Shown here one piece after another: positions 57,114 to 64,000 of a stretch of DNA of 64,000 bases. A program made the position numbers and the translations under genes. Every line of letters starts with the position of its first letter. The stretch's first letter is position 1. The notes under the pieces were generated by a model. That model was not told where the DNA came from. It saw only the letters and a program-made list of their open reading frames with translations, and ran no database searches. Source of the DNA: Methylobacteriaceae bacterium (GTDB taxonomy: Bacteria; Pseudomonadota; Alphaproteobacteria; Rhizobiales; Beijerinckiaceae); the NCBI GenBank assembly GCA_020638195.1, contig JACKJC010000003.1, positions 529,909 through 593,908 of the forward strand. Reading direction: 5' to 3'.

Positions 57114-58121
57114 TCAGAGCGACTTGCCGAGCCGGTGCGCGATCTCGCCGACGATGCCGCGGCGGAAGGCCAGCACGCAGGCGACGAAGATGACGCCTTG
57201 GATGACGGTCACCCACTGGCCGAAGCCCGCCAGATAATTCTGCATCGCCACGATGATCAGAGCGCCGACGACCGGCCCGTAGATCGTGCCGAGACCGCCG
57301 ACCAGCGTCATCAGGACGACCTCGCCCGACATGGAGAAGTGCACGTCGGTCAGAGATGCGTTCTGCGCGACGAGCGACTTGGTGGCGCCTGCGAGCCCCA
57401 CCAGCGCGGCCGACATGACGAAGGCCGCGAGCTTGTATTGATCGGCCTTGTAGCCGAGCGAGATGGCGCGCGGTTCGTTTTCGCGAATGGATTTCAGAAC
57501 GTCGCCGAACGGCGAGTTGATGATCCGGTGGATGATCAGGAAGCCGATGAGGAAAATCGCCAGGACGAAATAGTACATCGTCATCTGGTGGGATAGGTCG
57601 ATGAAGCCGAGGGCCTTGCCCTGCGGCACGCCCTGGATGCCGTCCTCGCCGTGCGTGAAAGGCGCCTGCAGACAGAAGAAATAGATCATCTGCGACAGCG
57701 CGAGCGTGATCATCGAGAAATAGATGCCCTGCCGACGGATCGCCAGCGCGCCGGTGACGACGCCGAGGATCGCGGAACTCGCGACGCCGATCAGGATTGC
57801 GATGACCGGATCGACCGGGCCGAAATTCAGGTGAATCGGACCGACCTCGATCGTGCCGAGCTTGGCCATATGCGCCGAAACATAGCCGGCGAGGCCGAGA
57901 AACATGGCGTGGCCGAAGGACAGAAGGCCGACATAACCGATCAACAGGTTGAAGGCGCAGGCGAATAGCGCGAAGCACAGCGCCTGCATCATGAAGAACG
58001 GATAGACGGCGAGCGGCGCGGCCGCGAACAGCACGGCCATGATGACGAAGGCGACCATTTCGTCGCGCCGCTTGGATGCGTCGAGCGCCGCGCTGGTCGG
58101 GTGAATGGCTTGCGCGGTCAT
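57114..58121 (-). CDS. livM: Branched-chain amino acid ABC transporter permease LivM
   Basis: 335 residues, about ten hydrophobic helices with LivM text (GYVGLLSFGHAMFLGLAGYV; GVTGALAIRRQGIYFSMITL; LVGGLGTIYGPVVGALI). Second permease of the HAAT-type importer. It is the last gene of the four-gene cluster and starts 1 bp after livH. Confidence 0.93.
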   Translation of the reverse strand: MTAQAIHPTSAALDASKRRDEMVAFVIMAVLFAAAPLAVYPFFMMQALCFALFACAFNLLIGYVGLLSFGHAMFLGLAGYVSAHMAKLGTIEVGPIHLNFGPVDPVIAILIGVASSAILGVVTGALAIRRQGIYFSMITLALSQMIYFFCLQAPFTHGEDGIQGVPQGKALGFIDLSHQMTMYYFVLAIFLIGFLIIHRIINSPFGDVLKSIRENEPRAISLGYKADQYKLAAFVMSAALVGLAGATKSLVAQNASLTDVHFSMSGEVVLMTLVGGLGTIYGPVVGALIIVAMQNYLAGFGQWVTVIQGVIFVACVLAFRRGIVGEIAHRLGKSL

Positions 58122-58122
58122 G

Positions 58123-59013
58123 TCAGGCAGTCCTTCCGAAGAGACCGGCGGGCTTGATCAGCAGCACGATCGCCATGATGACGAAGACGACCGTGTTCGA
58201 CGCCTCGGGATAGAAAACCTTGGTCAGGCCCTCGATCACGCCGAGCATGAAACCGGTGACGATCGAGCCCATGATCGAACCCATGCCGCCGATGACGACG
58301 ACGGCGAAGACGACGATGATGAATTCCGCGCCCATCAGCGGACGCACCTGGTTGATCGGCGCCGAGAGGACGCCGGCCAGGGCGGCCAGGCCCACGCCAA
58401 ATCCGTAGGTCAGCGTGATCATCAGCGGCACATTGATACCGAAAGCGCGTACCAGAGTCGGGTTCTCTGTCGCCGCGCGAAGATAGGCGCCGAGCCTGGT
58501 CTTCTCGATCGCGAACCATGTGGCGAAGCAGACGACGAGCGAGAAGACGACGACCCAGCCGCGGTAGTTCGGCAGGTACATGAAGCCGAGGTTCTTGCCG
58601 CCCTTCAGCAGGTCCGGGATCTCGTAGGGCAGGCCCGACGAACCGAAATAATTCTGGAATACGCCCTGGATGATCAGCGCGAGGCCGAAGGTCAGCAGCA
58701 GGCCGTAGAGATGGTCGAGGCCGGCGAGCCGCTGCAACATGGTGCGTTCGATGACGACGCCGGCGAACCCTACGATTATTGGGGCCAGCAGCAGCGCCCA
58801 CCAATAGTTCAGACCGGCGAGGTTCAGCAGGAAATAGGCGACGAAAGCGCCGACCATGTAGAGCGCGCCGTGCGCAAAATTGACGATATTGAGCATGCCG
58901 AAAATGACGGCAAGCCCGAGGCTGAGCAGGGCATAGAAGGCGCCGTTGATCAGGCCTAGCAGGAGCTGGCCGAACAGGGCCTGGGTCGGAATGTTGAGCA
59001 GTGGGATCATCAT
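58123..59013 (-). CDS. livH: Branched-chain amino acid ABC transporter permease LivH
   Basis: 296 residues with the LivH pattern LINGAFYALLSLGLAVIFGM, NIVNFAHGALYMVGAF and GGMGSIMGSIVTGFMLG. It pairs with LivM to form the membrane channel. It follows livF after 13 bp. Confidence 0.93.
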   Translation of the reverse strand: MMIPLLNIPTQALFGQLLLGLINGAFYALLSLGLAVIFGMLNIVNFAHGALYMVGAFVAYFLLNLAGLNYWWALLLAPIIVGFAGVVIERTMLQRLAGLDHLYGLLLTFGLALIIQGVFQNYFGSSGLPYEIPDLLKGGKNLGFMYLPNYRGWVVVFSLVVCFATWFAIEKTRLGAYLRAATENPTLVRAFGINVPLMITLTYGFGVGLAALAGVLSAPINQVRPLMGAEFIIVVFAVVVIGGMGSIMGSIVTGFMLGVIEGLTKVFYPEASNTVVFVIMAIVLLIKPAGLFGRTA

Positions 59014-59026
59014 GGCGGAGTAACCC

Positions 59027-59743
59027 TCAGACGCCGAGATATTCGTGGAGCTTGTCCATGTTCGCCTCCAGCTCGCTGTTGGCGAAGCTGTCGATGATCT
59101 GGCCGTGCTCCATGACGTAGTAGCGATCGGCGACCGTCGAGGCGAACCTGAAGTTCTGCTCGACCAGCAGGATCGTGAAGCCTTGCGCTTTCAGCTTGCG
59201 GATCGTGTGGCCGATCTGCTGGATGATGACGGGCGCGAGACCTTCGGTCGGCTCGTCCAGCATCAATAGCGTCGCGCCCGTGCGCAGGATGCGGCCGATC
59301 GCCAGCATCTGCTGCTCGCCGCCGGATAGTTTCGTGCCCTGGCTCGACAGGCGTTCCTTCAGGTTCGGGAACAATTCGAAAATCTGCTCGACAGGCAGGC
59401 CGCCGGGCTTCACCTGCGGCGGCAGCATCAGGTTTTCCTTCACGTCCAGCGACGCGAAAATGCCGCGTTCCTCCGGACAGAGCGCGACGCCGAGCCGCGC
59501 GATCTTGTCGGAGGCCATGGCGATCGTCTCGTGCCCCTCGAAACGCACAGAACCCTTGCGCTTGCCGACCATGCCCATGATCGACTTGAGCGTCGTCGTC
59601 TTGCCCGCGCCGTTGCGGCCGAGCAGGGTGACCACCTCGCCTTGGCGAACATTGAAATCGACGCCGTGCAGGATGTGGGATTCGCCGTACCACGCTTCCA
59701 GTCCGGCGATTTCGAGTAGCGGCCGGCTGGTCGTATCAAGCAT
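59027..59743 (-). CDS. livF: Branched-chain amino acid ABC transporter ATPase LivF
   Basis: 238 residues. Walker A is GRNGAGKTT, the signature motif is LSGGEQQM, and Walker B is TLLMLDEPTEGL. The VEQNFRFA H-loop region is typical of LivF. Its start overlaps the livG 3' end by 8 bp. Confidence 0.93.
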   Translation of the reverse strand: MLDTTSRPLLEIAGLEAWYGESHILHGVDFNVRQGEVVTLLGRNGAGKTTTLKSIMGMVGKRKGSVRFEGHETIAMASDKIARLGVALCPEERGIFASLDVKENLMLPPQVKPGGLPVEQIFELFPNLKERLSSQGTKLSGGEQQMLAIGRILRTGATLLMLDEPTEGLAPVIIQQIGHTIRKLKAQGFTILLVEQNFRFASTVADRYYVMEHGQIIDSFANSELEANMDKLHEYLGV

Positions 59744-60491
59744 CTCCCGCTCCCATGTAGGCCTGTCGCACCTCGGGGTTGTTCGACACGGTGGCGTAGT
59801 CGCCTTCCGCCAGGACCTGCCCCCGCGTGAGGACTGTGATCGTGTCGGAAAGGTTGGCGACGACGTTCAGATTGTGTTCGACCATCAGGATCGTGCGATT
59901 GGCGGACACGCGCTTGATAAGCGCGGCGATCTTGTCGATGTCCTCGTGTCCCATGCCAGCCATGGGCTCGTCGAGCAGCATCATCTCCGGCTCGAGCGCC
60001 AGCGTGGTCGCGATCTCGAGCGCACGCTTGCGTCCGTAGGGCATTTCGACCGCGACCGTGTCGGCGTATTCGGTCAAACCGACGCTGTCGAGAAGTTCTC
60101 GGGCGCGATCATTGTAGACGTTCAGGACAGACTTGGGCCGCCAGAAGTCGAAGGAGTTGCCGCGTTGGCGCTGCAAGGCGACGCGGACATTTTCGAGCGC
60201 CGTCAGATGCGGGAATACCGCCGAAATCTGGAACGAGCGCACGAGCCCCATGCGGGCGATGTCGGCCGGCTTGGTCGATGTGATGTCGCGGCCGTTGTAG
60301 GTGATCCGGCCGCGTGTCGGCTCCAGAAATTTCGTCAGCAGATTGAAGCAGGTCGTCTTGCCCGCGCCATTCGGCCCGATCAATGCATGAATCGACCCGC
60401 GTTTGACCCGCAGATGAACGTCCTTGACCGCCGTGAAACCGGCGAATTCCTTCGTCAAGCCCTCGGTTTCGAGGACATATTCCCCACTCAC
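59736..60491 (-). CDS. livG: Branched-chain amino acid ABC transporter ATPase LivG
   Basis: 251 residues. Walker A is GPNGAGKTTC and Walker B is MMLLDEPMAGM; the signature region is the LivG-type YGRKRALEIA. First gene of the cluster. No periplasmic binding protein gene lies upstream or downstream within the window. Confidence 0.93.
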   Translation of the reverse strand: MSGEYVLETEGLTKEFAGFTAVKDVHLRVKRGSIHALIGPNGAGKTTCFNLLTKFLEPTRGRITYNGRDITSTKPADIARMGLVRSFQISAVFPHLTALENVRVALQRQRGNSFDFWRPKSVLNVYNDRARELLDSVGLTEYADTVAVEMPYGRKRALEIATTLALEPEMMLLDEPMAGMGHEDIDKIAALIKRVSANRTILMVEHNLNVVANLSDTITVLTRGQVLAEGDYATVSNNPEVRQAYMGAGDA

Positions 60492-60660
60492 GCGTCAACC
60501 TCCCCGTGGCCTTTGCGGCCGGTCTTTGGGCGCAACCTAGCCTAAGCGGCCAGATAATCAAGCTGCCGCGCCCGGCGTGCAATGCGCGAAATTTCATCGA
60601 TTTCATATGTGTCGATGTGTGGCGTCACGCCTCTTGTTCCAAGCCGCTCCGCCAAGATAG

Positions 60661-61401
60661 GTGGAGCGGTGGAACTCGGAGTTGCGAGGATTGGGCAGCG
60701 AAGCGTCCCGGCCGGACATATCGATCATCGTCCCGACGCTGAACGAGGGTGAGGATGTCGAGCGGGCGCTCTCGGCGCTCGTCTCGCTACGGGAGGACGG
60801 CGCCGAGATTGTCCTGGCCGATGGCGGAAGCGCGGACAGGACGGTCGAACTCGCCCGCCCGCTGTGCGATCGCCTCGTTGTCGCGCCGCGCGGTCGCGCG
60901 ACGCAGATGAACGCAGGCGCTGCCGCCGCGTCGGGAGATATCCTGCTTTTTCTGCACCTCGATACGTCTCTGCCGATCGACGCTCTGGCGCGCATCCGCT
61001 CCCGTCTGCGTCCGACCGGGCGCGTGTGGGGGCGCTTCGACGTCCGCATTCTCGGCGCGCACCCCCTCTTGCCCGTGGTCGCGGCGCTCATGAATTTTCG
61101 TTCGCGCGTGACGGGCATTGCGACCGGCGATCAGGCGATCTTCGTGACGCACGAAACATTTTGGCGCGTCGGCGGGTTTCCCGAGATTGCACTGATGGAA
61201 GACATTGCCCTGTCGCGGCGGCTCAAACGCGAGACTCCCCCTCTATGTCTGGCGGCGAAGGTCTCGACATCCGGCAGGCGGTGGGACAGCAACGGTTTCT
61301 GGCGTACGATTTTCCTGATGTGGCGATTGCGCCTTTCCTATTTCCTCGGCGCCGACCCCGCGGATCTCGCGCGCGCCTATGGATATTCGCATGAGCAGTG
61401 A
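60661..61401 (+). CDS. TIGR04283-type glycosyltransferase (arsenosugar-associated)
   Basis: 246 residues, GT2 fold. The start ISIIVPTLNEGEDV is typical, followed by ADGGSADRTVELA, GRATQMNAGAAAASGDILLF and HLDTSLP (metal and sugar site). A hydrophobic C-terminal helix is possible (about 215-235). The family is named for a predicted arsenosugar pathway, which is inferred from gene context. GTG start at 60661 is uncertain. The next gene overlaps by 11 bp. Confidence 0.85.
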   Translation: MERWNSELRGLGSEASRPDISIIVPTLNEGEDVERALSALVSLREDGAEIVLADGGSADRTVELARPLCDRLVVAPRGRATQMNAGAAAASGDILLFLHLDTSLPIDALARIRSRLRPTGRVWGRFDVRILGAHPLLPVVAALMNFRSRVTGIATGDQAIFVTHETFWRVGGFPEIALMEDIALSRRLKRETPPLCLAAKVSTSGRRWDSNGFWRTIFLMWRLRLSYFLGADPADLARAYGYSHEQ

Positions 61402-62011
61402 GGTCTCCATCGCGCTGATGGCGCGTGCGCCCGAGCCCGGCCGCGCAAAGACACGGCTGATACCGAGCCTGGGCGCGACCGGCGCGGCGCGTCTCCATGC
61501 GGCGATGACGCGTCACGCCTTGTCGTCGATAGCGCGTTGCGGGCTAGGCGCGACGATCTGGTGCGAGCCAGGAACCGATCATCCATTCTTCGCTGAATGC
61601 GCGCGCGATTTCGGCGCGATCCTGCGTGGCCAGTCGCAAGGCGATCTCGGCGCGCGCATGCACGCAATTTTCGCCTGCGCCGACGGTCCGTTGCTGCTTA
61701 TGGGTTCCGATTGTCCGTCGGTCGACGTGGCGATGCTGCGTTCGTGCGCCGAAAAGCTCGCCCGCGCAGACGCAGTATTTCTGCCGACGGCGGACGGCGG
61801 CTACGGACTGATCGGCCTGCAGCGCCCCATTCCCGAGATCTTCCTCGACATGCCCTGGGGCACGGACGCCGTCATGACGACGACGCGCGAACGGCTATCA
61901 CGGCTGCGCGTCGACTGGGTCGAACCCGCGCAAATTTGGGACGTCGATACGCCTGATGATCTCGCGCGTCTCGCGGCGACCGGCTTTCCTATTCCGGCTT
62001 GCGAAGACTGA
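61391..62011 (+). CDS. TIGR04282-type glycosyltransferase (DUF2064)
   Basis: 206 residues. Family motifs: MARAPEPGRAKTRLIPSLG, LLLMGSDCPSV, PTADGGYGLIGL and MPWGTDAVMTTTRERL, ending in WDVDTPDDLARL. These proteins resemble nucleotidyltransferases or glycosyltransferases and accompany TIGR04283. An in-frame ATG at 61379 is also possible. The 3' end overlaps the convergent thioesterase gene by 23 bp. Confidence 0.88.
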   Translation: MSSEVSIALMARAPEPGRAKTRLIPSLGATGAARLHAAMTRHALSSIARCGLGATIWCEPGTDHPFFAECARDFGAILRGQSQGDLGARMHAIFACADGPLLLMGSDCPSVDVAMLRSCAEKLARADAVFLPTADGGYGLIGLQRPIPEIFLDMPWGTDAVMTTTRERLSRLRVDWVEPAQIWDVDTPDDLARLAATGFPIPACED

Positions 62012-62480
62012 TGCCGCGTCCCGCCAGTTTCGGCAAAGGCGCATCAGCGTCCGTTGCGTGAAAAGAGCGGATGCGCGCGATCTGGTCCGGCGCGAACGGC
62101 GCCGCGCGTGGCTTGTCGCCGGACTGGTCGACGCAGAGCAGAACCTGCTCGTTCAACGCGGATGTCGCGCCGTCGTCGCGCTTCAATTCGAACCACAGAC
62201 GAAGCCGCTTGTCGTCGTGCTCGAGAATGCGGCCTTTCACGGACAGCGCCTCGCCGAGATGCGCTTCTTTCAGATAGTGGATCGTCATCGTCAGCGTGTA
62301 GATTGTCAGACTCGACCGCTCGCGCCCGTCCTGGTCGAGGCCGATCGCCGCCATGAGGGCGTCGACCGACAGACTGAAGACGCGCGCATAGGCGGCGTCG
62401 TTCATGTGCCCGTTATAATCGATCCAGTCCGACTGGACTGAAGTCGCAAACAAGGGTTCCGGCAATCTGTTATCGCTCAT
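61989..62480 (-). CDS. Hot-dog fold acyl-CoA thioesterase family protein
   Basis: 163 residues with the 4HBT pattern DWIDYNGHMNDAAYARVFS (about 18-36), including the conserved Asn-Gly-His region. It hydrolyses acyl-CoA thioesters; similar proteins act in carnitine or betainyl-CoA metabolism, but no such genes are adjacent. It lies 15 bp downstream of the glycoside hydrolase gene in the same direction. Confidence 0.82.
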   Translation of the reverse strand: MSDNRLPEPLFATSVQSDWIDYNGHMNDAAYARVFSLSVDALMAAIGLDQDGRERSSLTIYTLTMTIHYLKEAHLGEALSVKGRILEHDDKRLRLWFELKRDDGATSALNEQVLLCVDQSGDKPRAAPFAPDQIARIRSFHATDADAPLPKLAGRGISLRKPE

Positions 62481-62495
62481 GAATGTCTCGCGCCG

Positions 62496-64000
62496 TCACA
62501 TCGCGCGGTAGGATATTGCGGGTGCGCCCAGAGCCGCAACCGCGCCGCTGGGCGCCAAGCCCGGCTCGCGAAAGCGAACGATCTTCGAAACGCCCGGCGC
62601 GAGATGAAACCAGTTATCGTCTGGCGTCAGCCTTGCGTCCTCGATCTTGACGGATTGCGCGATGCGGTCGGACTCGAGTCGCAAGGCATAGCCCTTGTCG
62701 TCTCGAAAGACCTCGACAGAGATTGTCGGATCAAACATCGCCGCCGCTCTGCCAACAGGGAAATGCCAGGCCTCCGCAAGCGCAACGCCATCAACGTCGA
62801 GCAGCGTCGCCCCGGTCGTCTCATGCGAGGGCGTGCCGAAGCGATAGGCGTAAGCGGTATCGAAAAAGGCGCCCCAGAGATCGCAGTCGCGCAGGGAGAT
62901 CGAACCGCGCGGCGCGATCTCGACATCGCGATCGGCATTCATGATGAGTGTCGCGCCATCGCGGAAGCAGCGTAGCGCAATCCTGCCCACGAAGGGCGTG
63001 TCCGCCTCGTTGATGCAATGGACATGCAAGCCGTTGACGCCCTCGTCGCTGAGGACGATCTGAATGGGACGAAAGGCTCGGCGCATCGCCCACCACGGCG
63101 ACTTTGGCGCGCCCGTCCAGTCGAGAACGCCCCAGCCGCTCGACGCCCAAAGATCTTTCCAGAACCAGATCAGCGCGCCGGCGCAGGAGGAGCGCGGTCG
63201 CCGCCATTCGCCGATCGTCGCCTCGATGACCTCGGCGACAGCCGCGCGCGAAAGATCGAGATAGCGTTCGGGTTCTTTCGCTTTCAGCTCGAGCGGATCG
63301 ACATCGTAGAGCAGGCCGACGTAGTGGTCGCGGACCTCCTCGAAGTCCTGCATCGCGCCTTGGTCGCGCGGAATGCGCGGCCGCCAGAGCAGCGAGGACA
63401 GCGGCGTCGCGCCAAAATCGCGATCGAGCGCGCGCGCTTCCGGCACATTGGCGAAGCCCAGACATTCGGATGCGAAGCGCACATTGGCGCGCCGTGCATC
63501 GTCGAGCGGCCGGCGATAGGCGCCGACGCCATAATAGTGCGCGACGCCCGAATCCGCATGAAAGGGCAGGGCGCCGCCCGACGGCGAATTGACGATGTAG
63601 GCGACATCGGCTCGATATTCGTCGCAAAGGCGCGGCAGGATTTCCTCGAAGAGCGAAGACCGCCAGTTTGATTCCGCGACGCCCATCATCGCCGCCTGTT
63701 GGTAGACCTCGTTGCCGCCGCACAGGATCGCGAGCGCCGGCGAGCCGCTCGTGCGCTTCAGGAATTGCCGCCCCTCGTTCTCGACAGACTCGACAAAGCC
63801 CGGGTCAGCCGCAGGATAGTCGAAATTCGAGAACATGAAGTCTTGCCAGACGAGAATGCCGGCGGCATCGCAGGCGCAATAGAATGCGTCCGTCTCGTAC
63901 ACGCCCGTCGCGCCGACGCGCAGCATGTTGACGCCAGCCTCCTTCGCGAGCGCGATCGTATGCGCCAGATGCGCGGAATCGTTCCGCAGCGAGACGGGAT
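62496..64000 (-). CDS. GH2 beta-mannosidase-like glycoside hydrolase, 5' end beyond window
   Basis: At least 501 residues; the frame is open through the window edge, so the first ATG in view (63926) is internal to the protein. Family text includes KEAGVNMLRVGATGVYETDA, WQDFMFSNFDYP, CGGNEVYQQ (acid/base Glu) and ASECLGF (probable nucleophile Glu). The N-terminal sugar-binding domain lies outside. The C-terminus has beta-sandwich text. It likely removes terminal beta-mannose. Substrate is unproven. Confidence 0.88.
   Translation of the reverse strand, partial: PVSLRNDSAHLAHTIALAKEAGVNMLRVGATGVYETDAFYCACDAAGILVWQDFMFSNFDYPAADPGFVESVENEGRQFLKRTSGSPALAILCGGNEVYQQAAMMGVAESNWRSSLFEEILPRLCDEYRADVAYIVNSPSGGALPFHADSGVAHYYGVGAYRRPLDDARRANVRFASECLGFANVPEARALDRDFGATPLSSLLWRPRIPRDQGAMQDFEEVRDHYVGLLYDVDPLELKAKEPERYLDLSRAAVAEVIEATIGEWRRPRSSCAGALIWFWKDLWASSGWGVLDWTGAPKSPWWAMRRAFRPIQIVLSDEGVNGLHVHCINEADTPFVGRIALRCFRDGATLIMNADRDVEIAPRGSISLRDCDLWGAFFDTAYAYRFGTPSHETTGATLLDVDGVALAEAWHFPVGRAAAMFDPTISVEVFRDDKGYALRLESDRIAQSVKIEDARLTPDDNWFHLAPGVSKIVRFREPGLAPSGAVAALGAPAISYRAM

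Overview
The window is GC-rich, densely packed chromosomal DNA from an alphaproteobacterium, most likely Hyphomicrobiales (Rhizobiales). The basis is a MucR/Ros regulator, DUF5330, DUF1491, DUF2336 and DUF6456 proteins, a FeuPQ-like two-component pair, a degP - two-component - glnE block, and a gene transfer agent (GTA)-like cluster in the gene order known from Rhodobacter capsulatus. I cannot fix a genus. I see no rRNA or tRNA gene and no CRISPR array.

1-15.8 kb is host core. It holds a truncated S9 oligopeptidase, msrB, a recent IS1380-family insertion with intact ends and a 5-bp target duplication in the msrB-mucR intergenic region, mucR, DUF6456, sufE, DUF5330, a PAS histidine kinase, a peptidoglycan-binding protein, DUF1491, DUF2336, a DUF1254/DUF1214 pair, penicillin-binding protein 1A, a YcgN-like Cys-cluster protein, a small cytochrome c and a TonB-like protein.

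15.8-20.6 kb is a tandem duplication of a ~710-residue TadG-like protein with a von Willebrand A domain. The upstream region is duplicated too, and the identity between copies is mosaic.

20.7-36.2 kb is a complete GTA-like packaging, head and tail cluster: TerS, TerL, portal, a small g3.5-like protein, protease, capsid, adaptor, stopper, terminator, tail tube, two chaperone-type proteins, a short tape measure, DUF2460, DUF2163, NlpC/P60 peptidase and a 1295-residue megatron. Two host-type genes sit inside it on the opposite strand: a secreted trypsin-like protease and a DUF465 protein. A 112-bp palindromic repeat lies between the tail terminator and tail tube genes. 36.2-39.8 kb continues with a DUF2793 fibre-like protein, a small accessory protein, a lysozyme fused to a two-helix membrane domain, and two small proteins. 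I found no integrase, phage repressor or replication gene, and the tape measure is only 200 residues, which fits a domesticated GTA better than an active prophage.

39.9-64 kb is host core again: a FeuN/FeuP/FeuQ-like signalling operon, a glycine-zipper lipoprotein, ccmE-ccmH (without ccmF or ccmI), a DegP-like protease, a second two-component pair, glnE, a double-PAS kinase, a CDF metal exporter with an extended C-terminus, glyoxalase I, two tandem DedA proteins, a four-gene branched-chain amino acid ABC transporter without its binding protein, a glycosyltransferase pair of the arsenosugar-associated families, a thioesterase, and a GH2 beta-mannosidase-like enzyme cut by the window end.
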